Source: an uncultured Candidatus Melainabacteria bacterium (GTDB lineage: Bacteria; Cyanobacteriota; Vampirovibrionia; Gastranaerophilales; Gastranaerophilaceae). From it: a stretch of 64,000 bases of DNA. The stretch lies in assembly GCA_934700385.1 (NCBI GenBank), contig CAKUXO010000003.1, positions 34,968-98,967 on the forward strand. Direction: 5' to 3'. A program made the translations under genes and the position numbers. The notes under the pieces were generated by a model, which saw only the letters and a list, made by a program, of their open reading frames with translations, was not told the origin of the DNA and made no database searches. Positions 17,418-26,426 of the stretch are shown one piece after another (within the stretch, counting starts at the first letter, position 1; every line of letters begins with the position of its first letter).

Positions 17418-19032
17418 TAAATCTTAAAACAATTGTAAATTCATCATCTGAAATTAATTCAATATCTATTTTCATAGCTTGTGCTAAGCCTTGAACAATA
17501 TAAAGTCCAAGCCCTGTTCCTCTTGTTGTTCTGGTTAGTTTTGAATCAACTCTTATGAATTTTTCAAAAAGTTTTGTTTTTATTTTTTCTGAAATTCTTT
17601 CACATTTATTTGTTATTTTGACAACAGGAACTTCGTTTTCATTTTTAGCTTCAATTTTAATCGGTTGATTATCGATATTATATTTAATGGCGTTATCGAT
17701 TAAATTGATGAAAATTTGTTCTAGTCTATATTCATCCGCCCAGACATACTTTAAATCTTGAGAAATTGAAGTATCAAAAATCGCATCTTTTGTATCTAAA
17801 TATTCTAAAACACGATTAAGAGTTTCATCAAGCGGCACTTCTTGAATGTTAAATTTTAGGCTATAGCTTTCAAGTTCAGGAATAACAAGTAAATCTTCAA
17901 CCATTCTTGAAAGCCTTTGAGCTTGTTGTTTAATAATTTGAAGTGATTTAATCTTTGTTTCATCATCAAGAGTTATATCATGCCTTAAAAGTCTTGAAGT
18001 ATAGCCGATAATGCTTGTTAGGGGTGTTCTAAATTCGTGGCTTGTTGCGTTAATTAAGTTTTCTCTAAATTCATTCAGATTTTGAAGCTCTTTATTTTTC
18101 TTTTTCAAATCTTTATGAGAAACATTAACCTTGTTTGCCATATAATTAAATTCTTTAGCCAAGAAAACAATTTCATGTGGAGTGAAAATTCTTTTAATAA
18201 GGTGAATTTTTTTATCGTAATTTCCTTTTGAAATTGCCGTTATTCCTTTGAAAAGTTGCCTAATATTGATATAAAGATAATATGTATAAAGTCCAACTAT
18301 AATAATCGTTGAAAGAGCTGCTATACAAAGTGAAAGAATAATTCTATATCTTGCTTTTGTAATTGTTTTGGCTGTAATTTTTTTAGTCGTATCAACAACA
18401 ACAATCCAATTTGGATTATTTAGTTTGTAATATGCTTTTGGGGTGTTTTTTCTATTACCAAAAATTCCTAAATCGTTTTCAGGTTTAAGGTCAGATAAAA
18501 TATCAAGAGGGATTGAATCTTTTGAATTTGTTGCAACAAGTTCTTTTGTTTTAAAATCAAAAACATAGATATTTCTTCCTTTTGTGTTGCTTTTTTTCAA
18601 AATTGTATCTGAAATATCAATGTTTATCAATCCGCAAAGATAATAAATCCCGTCAATTGGCGCATATAAGATAACATTACCATCTTTAATTGAATATTTT
18701 TCTTTTGGTAGTTTATTTTTTTCAACAATGCTAAGGCTTTTAAAAACATCTGTTTGAGATTCGACTTCATTAAAATATTGAAGTTTTGACATTGTTTGAG
18801 GAATGTGGCTTATTGCTTTTGCAGTTTGAGAAAGTTCTTCTTGGCTTAAAGAAATATAATTTTCAATTGAATCCCCTGCAAAATGTGCAATTAAAGAGGC
18901 ATTATTTTCAAGCTCTGAGCGCACACTTTGTTGAGAAATATTAGAAATAATTATCCCTATTGTGGTAAAAGGAATTAATATCGCTAAGATTAAAACTATT
19001 ATTATTTGTTCAACAATTTTCAAACGTTTCAT
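17401..19032 (-). CDS. Membrane sensor histidine kinase
   Basis: This 543-residue sensor is paired with the response regulator immediately upstream. The first membrane helix is about residues 9-31, an extracytoplasmic sensor region runs to about 227, and the second helix is about 229-254. A HAMP-like linker and short coiled coil follow. The phosphoacceptor is His332 in TSHEFRTPLTSIIGY. The ATPase domain shows the N box LIDNAIKYN and the G box TRGTGLGLYIVQ. The signal sensed is unknown. Its end overlaps tadA. Confidence 0.92.
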   Translation of the reverse strand: MKRLKIVEQIIIVLILAILIPFTTIGIIISNISQQSVRSELENNASLIAHFAGDSIENYISLSQEELSQTAKAISHIPQTMSKLQYFNEVESQTDVFKSLSIVEKNKLPKEKYSIKDGNVILYAPIDGIYYLCGLINIDISDTILKKSNTKGRNIYVFDFKTKELVATNSKDSIPLDILSDLKPENDLGIFGNRKNTPKAYYKLNNPNWIVVVDTTKKITAKTITKARYRIILSLCIAALSTIIIVGLYTYYLYINIRQLFKGITAISKGNYDKKIHLIKRIFTPHEIVFLAKEFNYMANKVNVSHKDLKKKNKELQNLNEFRENLINATSHEFRTPLTSIIGYTSRLLRHDITLDDETKIKSLQIIKQQAQRLSRMVEDLLVIPELESYSLKFNIQEVPLDETLNRVLEYLDTKDAIFDTSISQDLKYVWADEYRLEQIFINLIDNAIKYNIDNQPIKIEAKNENEVPVVKITNKCERISEKIKTKLFEKFIRVDSKLTRTTRGTGLGLYIVQGLAQAMKIDIELISDDEFTIVLRFNDYVK

Positions 19033-19035
19033 TTT

Positions 19036-19761
19036 TTATTCCATAGTTCCAAAAGGAGTTAATTTATAGCCAACATTTACAACGGTATGAAGATATTTTG
19101 GGTTTCTTGTGTTTTCTTCAATTTTTTGTCTTAAACCGCCAACATGAACCCTTACCATTCTAACATCTTCATCGCTATCATATCCCCAAACTTCATCTAA
19201 TAAAGTTGCAAGGTTAACAGGGGCGTTGATGTGTTGCATTAAGCAATATAAAATTTCAAATTCTGTTGGAGTTAATTTAACTTTTTTTTCTAAAATAACC
19301 GCTTCAAGGCTGTTAGGTAAAATTTCAATGTCCCCTGCTCTTAAAACTTCTTTTGTGTTTTGTTTTTGGGGGTTATTTCCCTCACTTCTTCGTAAAAGGG
19401 CTCTAATTCTTAATAAAACTTCTTGAATTTCAAAAGGTTTGATTAAATAGTCATCTGCACCGCAATCAAAACCTTGGGTTTTATCTTCAATTGTGCCTTT
19501 TGCGGTTAATAATAAAACAGGGACTAAAGGTTTTGCTATTCTTATATTTTTACAAACATCATAACCATTCATTTTTGGCATCATGACATCTAATAAAATT
19601 AAATCATAGTTATTTTCTAATGCTTTATTAAGCCCCTCTTGCCCGTCTTGCGCTGTATCAACTATATAGCCACTTTGAGCTATATCAAAAGCAAGGAGTT
19701 CTCTGATTTGTTTATCATCATCAACAATTAAGAGTCTTTTGTTTGTTTTATTTGGCGTCAT
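19036..19761 (-). CDS. OmpR-family response regulator
   Basis: This 241-residue regulator has a receiver domain (VDDDKQIRELL acid pocket, phosphoacceptor Asp58 in LILLDVMMPKMNG, Lys in DDYLIKPFE). Its winged-helix DNA-binding domain shows LTPTEFEILYCLM and VRVHVGGLRQKIE. It sits 3 bases before the kinase and overlaps the NfeD-like gene by 14 bases, so the three genes are one operon. Targets cannot be read from the sequence. Confidence 0.94.
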   Translation of the reverse strand: MTPNKTNKRLLIVDDDKQIRELLAFDIAQSGYIVDTAQDGQEGLNKALENNYDLILLDVMMPKMNGYDVCKNIRIAKPLVPVLLLTAKGTIEDKTQGFDCGADDYLIKPFEIQEVLLRIRALLRRSEGNNPQKQNTKEVLRAGDIEILPNSLEAVILEKKVKLTPTEFEILYCLMQHINAPVNLATLLDEVWGYDSDEDVRMVRVHVGGLRQKIEENTRNPKYLHTVVNVGYKLTPFGTME

Positions 19762-20197
19762 TGTTTAATACCTCGACATTAAAAATCATATTTTCTTTTG
19801 AAACTATTTTAACTTTTTGACCTGCTTTAATTTCTTTATCTAATGTGCTTTTAGCACTCCAAGTTTGATTATTAAATTCAATTAAACCAAGTCCATCTAT
19901 TGAAAGAGTTTTTCCTATGTCTTTTTTAACTATAGCGGTTTTGCCGATATAATCCTTAAGAGATTTATTTTTAACTATGTCATATTTTTCTTTTTTTAAA
20001 ATCACCTTGATTAAAAGGCCAAAAGAAAAGAAAAATAAAGCAAAGCCAATTAATTGCCAAGAATAATTCTTTGGAAATTTATATCCTAAAATAGCGCAAA
20101 ATAAACAAGAACACGCTAGAATTAAGTTAAGTTCGTGTTTTTTATATAAATCAAGTCCAAGAAATATAATACCCAAAAAAGCCCATAATAAATACAT
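19748..20197 (-). CDS. NfeD-like membrane protein
   Basis: This 149-residue protein has three or four short membrane helices in its first 70 residues, then a small beta-rich OB-like domain. That domain shows DYIGKTAIVKKDIG, GLGLIEFNNQTWSAKS and IKAGQKVKIV, the NfeD C-terminal pattern. NfeD proteins usually work with membrane proteases or SPFH proteins, neither of which is adjacent. The gene overlaps and precedes the two-component system. AAGGATG lies before its ATG, so it likely heads that operon. Confidence 0.75.
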   Translation of the reverse strand: MYLLWAFLGIIFLGLDLYKKHELNLILACSCLFCAILGYKFPKNYSWQLIGFALFFFSFGLLIKVILKKEKYDIVKNKSLKDYIGKTAIVKKDIGKTLSIDGLGLIEFNNQTWSAKSTLDKEIKAGQKVKIVSKENMIFNVEVLNNDAK

Positions 20198-20246
20198 TGT
20201 TTCATCCTTTTTAGTTTATTATAAATTTTAAAGGGCTTGTGTCAAA

Positions 20247-21068
20247 TTATTTCTTTTTTTCTGTTTGAACAGAGCCGACAGGAACGAAATTTACAATAAC
20301 AATTTCTGGTCTGCAATTAAATCTTAAAGGAACAACGCTTGTGCCTAAGCCTTTTGAGATAATCATTTTGTTGTGGGTATTTTCAATTAATCCGCTTGCG
20401 AATTCTGAACCATATTTTGATGGAACAAATAATGGTGGCGTAAAAGGAATAACAAATTGACCGCCATGGGTGTGACCGGCTAAAATTAAATCAACTTCAT
20501 CCATAATATCATAATAAACATCGGGATTATGAGTTAAAACAATTCTTGGAACAGATGTTCTATAAAGCGCTGTTGTGATGTCTGGCTTTCTTGTGGTTAA
20601 ATCTGCAAGCCCGATGATATCTAAAAATGTTCTTTTAATTCTTAAACGAACGCTTGAATTTTCAAGAACTGTTATACCGTTTAATTCTAGTGAGCTTGTA
20701 ATTAATTCTCCATTAGCCCACCAGTCATGGTTACCTAAAACAGTGTATTTTGGGGCATTAATTAGGTTTAATTTTTGTGCAACAATGTTCATATTCATTG
20801 TTTTTTTATAGTCATGCCCGTTTGCAAAATCGCCCCCTAATAAAACGATATCAGGAGTGTTTTTATTTGTTAATTCAACAATTTTATCAAGTCTTTTGAA
20901 GTCGTGTTTTTTAAGGTGTAAATCTGTTAAAAAAGCAATTCTAATACCGCTAAGGTAATTATCTTCAATTTGGTATTTAGTCACTTGGATACTGTTAGGC
21001 TCGATAAAAAATGAGCGAAACAGTACATATAGCACAACAACTATCAATACCATCATTTGCTTAGTCAT
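20247..21068 (-). CDS. Membrane-anchored calcineurin-like metallophosphoesterase (YkuE/LpxG-like)
   Basis: This 273-residue protein has one N-terminal membrane helix (residues 4-18) and a complete dinuclear metal site: AFLTDLHLKK, LLGGDFANGHD, VLGNHDWWANG, LTHNPD and LAGHTHGGQ. Members of this group include YkuE and the chlamydial UDP-2,3-diacylglucosamine hydrolase LpxG. In a diderm with kdsB and an LptD homologue, a lipid A role is possible but unproven. It appears to have its own extended -10 promoter with a leaderless start. Confidence 0.82.
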   Translation of the reverse strand: MTKQMMVLIVVVLYVLFRSFFIEPNSIQVTKYQIEDNYLSGIRIAFLTDLHLKKHDFKRLDKIVELTNKNTPDIVLLGGDFANGHDYKKTMNMNIVAQKLNLINAPKYTVLGNHDWWANGELITSSLELNGITVLENSSVRLRIKRTFLDIIGLADLTTRKPDITTALYRTSVPRIVLTHNPDVYYDIMDEVDLILAGHTHGGQFVIPFTPPLFVPSKYGSEFASGLIENTHNKMIISKGLGTSVVPLRFNCRPEIVIVNFVPVGSVQTEKKK

Positions 21069-21074
21069 AATTCT

Positions 21075-21083
21075 ATTCTAACA
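21075..21083 (-). promoter_or_regulatory. Extended -10 promoter of the metallophosphoesterase gene
   Basis: On the minus strand TGTTAGAAT (21083-21075) is an extended -10 element. It ends six bases before the ATG at 21068, and no Shine-Dalgarno sequence lies between. Confidence 0.5.
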
Positions 21084-21183
21084 TTTTAATAAAATAAAAT
21101 ACATATAGGATACAAAAATCAACAAAATTACGTATAATTTATATAATTATAATACCACTATGCCGATAAGGATTAAAAAATAA

Positions 21184-22428
21184 ATGAAAGAATTAAACTC
21201 CCCTGTTTCTTTTGATGAGTTTGCTATAAAAGAAAATTCCCCTAAGTGGATTCATTGTGTAACAAGATTATCGCCACTATCTCATAAACCTTTTGATATT
21301 AGATCTCCATTTGATAGAGATGGCACAAGAATTCTTCATTCAAGCGCATATAGAAGATTGAAACATAAAACCCAAGTTTTCTTTGCAACAAATAACGATC
21401 ATATTTGTACAAGAATTGAGCATGTTAACCATGTTGCAAGTATTTCAAAAACAATCGCAAAAGCGCTTAGTTTAAATGTTTCTCTTGTTGAAGCAATAGC
21501 CTTGGGGCATGACTTAGGACACAGTCCTTTTGGTCATCATGGTGAAAGAATTATTGAAGAAATTATGGATAGAGAGGGTTTTCAAAAGAAATTCTGGCAT
21601 GAAAAAAATTCCTTACGTTTTATAGATATGATTGAAACTTTGCCTAATTATTCAGGTTTTAAAGAAAATCTTAATTTAACTTATGCTGTTAGAGATGGAA
21701 TTGTTTGCCACTGTGGCGAAGTTAATGAAAATTATATTAAACCAAGAGATGAATTTATTGACCTTAATTTAATCGAAAAAGGAAAACAAATGCCCTATAC
21801 TTATGAAGGGTGTGTTGTTAAAATTTCAGATAAAATAGCATATTTAGGGCGTGATATTGAAGATGCTTATAACTATAAATTTTTTGATAAAGAAGATATG
21901 ATGACCTTAAAACAAATGGCGCAAGAGGTTATGAAACAAAAAGTTAAATTTAAAGATATAAATACATCTTCTTTAATCCATGAATTTATTACAAATTTAT
22001 GTATTAATTCTAATCCTGATGACGGGTTAACTTTTTCAAGTGAATATTATGATATGATGAATAAAATTAAAAAATTCAACTATCAAAAAATTTATTCAAA
22101 TAAAAGATTTAAACCATTTATGAAATATGCAAAACTTGTTTTAGAAGCTATTTTTGATTTTTGTATGGATAATTATGATGGATTTAATACTATAAATAAA
22201 CTTGAAAAATATTCAAAGTTTTATCCAACCATAACTATAGATTTTTCAGATTGGCTTATTAAATATTCAAATATTGATGAAAAGAAGCATAGAGTTAGAA
22301 AATATAGAAATAAAATCATTTATGATGTTGAAAACTTAATGGATTTTAAACAAGCAATAATAGATTATATTTCAGGCATGAGTGATAATTATGCTATTAA
22401 AAGCTATAATGAGCTAATTGAGTTTTAG
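21184..22428 (+). CDS. dgt: dGTPase-like deoxynucleotide triphosphohydrolase
   Basis: This 414-residue HD-family enzyme hydrolyses dNTPs to deoxynucleosides and triphosphate. Family motifs are DRDGTRILHSSAYRRLKHKTQVF, split here as DRDGTRILHSS and YRRLKHKTQV, then TRIEHVNHVA and GHDLGHSPFGHHGE with the metal-binding His and Asp residues. AYLGRDIEDAYNYKF completes the site. AAGGA at 21168-21172 lies 11 bases before the ATG. The gene is divergent from the metallophosphoesterase and convergent with bioA, one base apart, with no hairpin between. Confidence 0.9.
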   Translation: MKELNSPVSFDEFAIKENSPKWIHCVTRLSPLSHKPFDIRSPFDRDGTRILHSSAYRRLKHKTQVFFATNNDHICTRIEHVNHVASISKTIAKALSLNVSLVEAIALGHDLGHSPFGHHGERIIEEIMDREGFQKKFWHEKNSLRFIDMIETLPNYSGFKENLNLTYAVRDGIVCHCGEVNENYIKPRDEFIDLNLIEKGKQMPYTYEGCVVKISDKIAYLGRDIEDAYNYKFFDKEDMMTLKQMAQEVMKQKVKFKDINTSSLIHEFITNLCINSNPDDGLTFSSEYYDMMNKIKKFNYQKIYSNKRFKPFMKYAKLVLEAIFDFCMDNYDGFNTINKLEKYSKFYPTITIDFSDWLIKYSNIDEKKHRVRKYRNKIIYDVENLMDFKQAIIDYISGMSDNYAIKSYNELIEF

Positions 22429-22429
22429 T

Positions 22430-23788
22430 CTATAGTTCATTAAGTGCTTCATTAGTACATTCAAATGCCACTTTAACTACAAAATCCATATCTTCTTTAT
22501 CTATAATTAAAGGCGGGTTAAAATAAATTACATCACCTAAAGGTCTTAATAAAACACCTTTTTTAAGCGCTTTTTTGTAAATTTGATAACCTAATCTGAT
22601 TTTAGAATCAAAATGAATTTTGTTTTTCTTATCTTTAACAATTTCAATAGCGTTAATTAAACCAATAGAGCGGACTTCACCTACGTTATCTAAGTTTAAA
22701 AATTTCTCTTTAATTAAATTGTTAAAGTAAGGTGTAACTTCTTTTAGATGATTTTGAATTTCACCTGTTTCTAAAATATCTAAAACCCCAAGAGCGCAAC
22801 TTGCTCCAAGAGGGTTGCCTGAATATGTGTGAGAGTGCATAAACGCTTTATATTTACAATAATCATCATAAAAAGCATTATAAATTTTATCAGTAGTACA
22901 AACCGCCGCCATTGGCATATAGCCCCCCGTTAAACCCTTTGAAAGGCACATTATATCAGGGCTTATATCAGCATGGTTTGAAGCAAACATTTTACCTGTT
23001 CTATAAAAACCGGTTGCAATTTCATCGGCTATTAAATGAACATCATATTTATCACAAATTTCTCTTAATTTTTTAAGATATAGGGCAGGATAAATCTTCA
23101 TGCCGGCAGAACCTTGTAGTAATGGTTCAACTAAAATTGCCGCAGTTTCATCTCCATATAATTCAAATTGTTTCTCGCAATCACAAAAACATTCACAATT
23201 GCAGTTATCTCTGTTTTTATTAAATGGACAATGATAACAATCGGGCGCTTTTACACGAATTACATCCATTAAAATAGGTTTATAAATTTTTGTATAAAGA
23301 TCGCATGCACCAACTGATAACGCTGCAATTGTTTCACCATGATAAGCATCAGTTAAAGCCATAAATCTTTGTTTTTTAGGTTTTCCAATTTGTTGAAAAT
23401 ATTGAAAACTTAATTTCATCGCCATTTCAATAGCAGATGAGCCGTTATCTGAAAAATTAAACTTTTTAATTCCTTTTGGCATAAGTTTAGACAATCTCAT
23501 ACAAAGTTCAATTATCCCTTTATGAGAAAAGTTTGCAAAAATAACATGCTCTAAAATATCGGCTTGTTTTTTAAGTCTATCTGAAATTTTGGGGTTACAA
23601 TGCCCTAAAAGGTTGCACCACCAAGAACTTACAACATCTTTATAACATTTTCCATTAATATCATAAAGGTTAATGCCTTTCCCATGGTCAATTACGATAG
23701 GGGGCAGGTCTTCGTAGTCTTTCATTTGAGAGCATGGGTGCCAAATGTAGTTTAAATCTTCTTTTTGCCAATTTATTTCTTTATTCAT
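22430..23788 (-). CDS. bioA: Adenosylmethionine-8-amino-7-oxononanoate aminotransferase
   Basis: BioA is the PLP enzyme of biotin synthesis; 452 residues. Signatures are IWHPCSQMKDYEDLPP, SWWCNLLGHCNP and the PLP-lysine segment CLSKGLTGGYMP, then HSHTYSGNPLGASCA. Between residues about 183 and 205 lies an exceptionally cysteine-rich insert with seven Cys, five in alternating C-x-C order. Related enzymes have a shorter cysteine motif there. No other bio genes are nearby, although acetyl-CoA carboxylase (accB) needs biotin. It starts six bases after an extended -10 box. Confidence 0.95.
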   Translation of the reverse strand: MNKEINWQKEDLNYIWHPCSQMKDYEDLPPIVIDHGKGINLYDINGKCYKDVVSSWWCNLLGHCNPKISDRLKKQADILEHVIFANFSHKGIIELCMRLSKLMPKGIKKFNFSDNGSSAIEMAMKLSFQYFQQIGKPKKQRFMALTDAYHGETIAALSVGACDLYTKIYKPILMDVIRVKAPDCYHCPFNKNRDNCNCECFCDCEKQFELYGDETAAILVEPLLQGSAGMKIYPALYLKKLREICDKYDVHLIADEIATGFYRTGKMFASNHADISPDIMCLSKGLTGGYMPMAAVCTTDKIYNAFYDDYCKYKAFMHSHTYSGNPLGASCALGVLDILETGEIQNHLKEVTPYFNNLIKEKFLNLDNVGEVRSIGLINAIEIVKDKKNKIHFDSKIRLGYQIYKKALKKGVLLRPLGDVIYFNPPLIIDKEDMDFVVKVAFECTNEALNEL

Positions 23789-23794
23789 AACTCT

Positions 23795-23803
23795 ATTTTA
23801 TCA
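23795..23803 (-). promoter_or_regulatory. Extended -10 promoter of bioA
   Basis: TGATAAAAT reads on the minus strand (23803-23795), a TG-n-TAnAAT extended -10. It ends six bases before the bioA ATG. The same TGATAAAAT occurs before the gene at 42986. Confidence 0.5.
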
Positions 23804-23811
23804 CTTAGAAA

Positions 23812-24705
23812 TTAATTGTTAATATTAAAATAAACTTCTCTTAAAGTTTTTTTGCTGATATGGGTGTAAAGTTGCGTTGTAACTATGCTTGAGTGTCCTA
23901 AAAGTTCTTGAACAACTCTTAAATCTGCACCATTTTCAAGTAAATGTGTTGCAAAACTGTGGCGAATTGTGTGGGGAGAAATGCTTTTATTAATTTTTTC
24001 ACCTTGGCTTTTAATAATTGAATAAACTTTTTGTCTTGTAATTTTATTTCCTTTGGAATTTAAAAATAAATATGTTGTTGAATTATATTTAAGTTCTGTT
24101 ATTTTTCTTACTTTAAGATATTTTTTAATAGCGTTAACGCATTTTTGATTAATGGGTGCTAATCTTTCTTTTGAACCTTTGCCAAAAACTTTGATATTTT
24201 TTTGAGAAAGGTCAATGTTATTTAGTTTTAATTCAACAAGCTCTGAAACCCTTATTCCTGCTGAATAAAGAAGTTCAACTATTGCAAGTTCAAAGGGGGT
24301 TAATTTATTTTTTAAAATTTTTTCTATTTCAGATATTGTTAAAACAGCGGGTAATCTTTTTGGTAATTTTGGTGGAGTAATTGAAACCGTGGGGTTTGTT
24401 TTTATTTGTCTTTTGTTACATAAAAATCTGAAAAATCCTTTAACAGAAGCAATTTTTCTATTAATTGTTGATGGGCTTTGATTTTTTCTTGCTAAAAATT
24501 TAATAAAAGATGAGAAATCTCTCCTTTTAATTTCATCTAGGGAAAAATCTTCTTTATTTTCTTCTAAAAATTCAAAAAAAGAAGTAACATCTTTTTGATA
24601 AGCGCAAAGAGTGTTTTTCGAAAGTCCTTTTTCTATTTTTAAATAATTCAAATAGTTTAAAATATATTCATTTATTTTTTCTATATTTTCAACTTTATTT
24701 TGCAC
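23812..24705 (-). CDS. Tyrosine recombinase of the XerC/XerD family
   Basis: This 297-residue protein is the right length for a chromosome-dimer recombinase. The N-terminal SAM-like domain (KGLSKNTLCAYQKD) is followed by the catalytic domain. All six catalytic positions are visible: Arg in SAGIRVSELVEL, Lys in GKGSKERLAP, His and Arg in SPHTIRHSFATH, His in LLGHSSIVTTQ, and nucleophile Tyr in QLYTHIS. It is adjacent to ordinary metabolic genes with no mobile-element ends, so it is probably the housekeeping Xer protein. Its start overlaps the ligase gene by 11 bases. Confidence 0.92.
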   Translation of the reverse strand: MQNKVENIEKINEYILNYLNYLKIEKGLSKNTLCAYQKDVTSFFEFLEENKEDFSLDEIKRRDFSSFIKFLARKNQSPSTINRKIASVKGFFRFLCNKRQIKTNPTVSITPPKLPKRLPAVLTISEIEKILKNKLTPFELAIVELLYSAGIRVSELVELKLNNIDLSQKNIKVFGKGSKERLAPINQKCVNAIKKYLKVRKITELKYNSTTYLFLNSKGNKITRQKVYSIIKSQGEKINKSISPHTIRHSFATHLLENGADLRVVQELLGHSSIVTTQLYTHISKKTLREVYFNINN

Positions 24706-26380
24706 CGATTAGTTCTATAACCTCTTTTCTTTTGATTTTTCTTGTTGCGGTTTTGGGTAGTTCTTCTTTTGAAATTATGATGTTAGATGGGCGTTTATAT
24801 TGCGTTAATTTTAAAAGTTTCTTTTTAATATCAACAAGAGTTATATTTTCAACTGTTGTATCATCATAATTTTCATATAATTCAGCTTTTGGGCAAACAA
24901 CAGCGCAAACTTCTTCTGTACCCTTTTTTTCACCTGTTTTCTTTAAATTTGAAAGAACACAAACTTCTTTTACAAATTCACTTTGTTCTATAACTGCTTC
25001 AACTTCTTCAGGAAAAACTTTTTTACCGCCAGATAAAACAATCATATTTTTAATTCTGCCTGTAATAAAAACTTGATTTTTATTATCAATTTTAGCGATG
25101 TCGCCTGTGTGAAGCCAACCATTTTCATCAATTACTTCTTTTGTTAAATCTTCTTGAAGATAGTATCCTTTCATAACGGCAGGACCTTTAACAAGGAGTT
25201 CTTTTGTTGATGAATCAATTTTTACTTTGAAACTTTTAAGGGGTCTGCCCACTGTTTTTAAATTATTTTTATCTGTTAAATTAAATGCAACAACGGGGCT
25301 TGCTTCAGATAAACCATAACCTTGGAAAACATTAATTCCTATTCTATTAAAATATTTTCCCATTTCAACATCCATTGGTGCGCCGCCTGAAATAAAACCG
25401 TAAAAATTATTACCAAAGGCGCTGTGAATATCTTTAAAAAGTCTTTTCTTTAAGGCTCTAAAAGGAAGAAATTTTGCAATATAGTGATATTTTAAGTTGT
25501 AAATCATTTTTTTAAAGTTAGATTGTTTATTCAATTCTGATTCAAATTGAATTTTTAACATTTTAAAAAATGATGGGACTGTGCACATAAATTTAATTTT
25601 TTTATCTTTCATCACTCCTAAAACATCTTTAGGGCGAAGTGATTTTGTGTAATAAATTGAATAGCCCATGCTTAAAAATGTTGCAAAACCAACTGTAAGT
25701 TCAAAAAGATGATTCATTGGTAGGATTGATAAAGTGTTAATTTTTTCATCTTTTTTAAAGATGTGACCAAGTTCAAATTGTAAATCTTTAATTTGAGAAA
25801 GAAGATTTCTAAAGGTTGTTTGAACCCCTTTTGGTTTTCCTGTTGTACCTGATGTATAAATAATAAGCGCATTAGAATCAAGATTTCTGTGTCTAAAAGG
25901 GCGAACTTTTGCGCTTGGCATATTATAAATGCTTATATATCTACTTTCTTTATGGTTATCATCAAGTAGAATTATATTTTTTAAAGATGGGATTTCTTCT
26001 TTTATTTTATCAACTAAATGAAGATATTTGTTAGAGATAAAAAGGGTTGTAGGGTTGCAATTTGACATAATTGAAGTAATTTCATGGATTGTTAATTTAA
26101 TGTCAAGCGGAATAAAAGTTGTTCCTGCGATTACTGAAGCAAAAAAAGCTGCGCCAAATTCAATTTTAGATTCTGATATAATTGCAATATGTTCTTGTCT
26201 TTTAACTTTTAATTCATCAATTAAATAAGAGGCGATATTTTTACTTAAAGAACTTAAACCATTATATGTAAATTCACTCCAACCATAATCGTTTCTCATT
26301 CCAAGAGCAATTCTGTTGTTATATTTGTTTGTTTGATTTTCTAAAAAAGATAAAATATTTTCTTTAGAATTTTTGCACAT
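24695..26380 (-). CDS. AMP-forming acyl-CoA/acyl-ACP synthetase family enzyme
   Basis: This 561-residue ANL-superfamily enzyme adenylates a carboxylate, likely a fatty acid. Motifs are IIYTSGTTGKPKG (P-loop), GYGLSEASPVVAF, GWLHTGDIAKID and FITGRIKNMIVLSGG, and the C-terminal catalytic Lys in ATRKIKRKE. Chain length and acceptor (CoA or acyl carrier protein) cannot be read. I choose the ATG at 26380, which has GGGAGAG upstream, over a TTG at 26413 that would place this ribosome site inside the gene. Confidence 0.88.
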   Translation of the reverse strand: MCKNSKENILSFLENQTNKYNNRIALGMRNDYGWSEFTYNGLSSLSKNIASYLIDELKVKRQEHIAIISESKIEFGAAFFASVIAGTTFIPLDIKLTIHEITSIMSNCNPTTLFISNKYLHLVDKIKEEIPSLKNIILLDDNHKESRYISIYNMPSAKVRPFRHRNLDSNALIIYTSGTTGKPKGVQTTFRNLLSQIKDLQFELGHIFKKDEKINTLSILPMNHLFELTVGFATFLSMGYSIYYTKSLRPKDVLGVMKDKKIKFMCTVPSFFKMLKIQFESELNKQSNFKKMIYNLKYHYIAKFLPFRALKKRLFKDIHSAFGNNFYGFISGGAPMDVEMGKYFNRIGINVFQGYGLSEASPVVAFNLTDKNNLKTVGRPLKSFKVKIDSSTKELLVKGPAVMKGYYLQEDLTKEVIDENGWLHTGDIAKIDNKNQVFITGRIKNMIVLSGGKKVFPEEVEAVIEQSEFVKEVCVLSNLKKTGEKKGTEEVCAVVCPKAELYENYDDTTVENITLVDIKKKLLKLTQYKRPSNIIISKEELPKTATRKIKRKEVIELIGAK

Positions 26381-26426
26381 TACCTTATCTCTCCCTAACT
26401 TTGCGATAATCAATTCTATAATATTT

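Noticed and set aside
23812..24705. Tyrosine recombinase as the integrase of a mobile element
   Set aside because: Length and motifs fit housekeeping XerC/D, the neighbours are metabolic genes, and no attachment site, phage gene or tRNA is adjacent.
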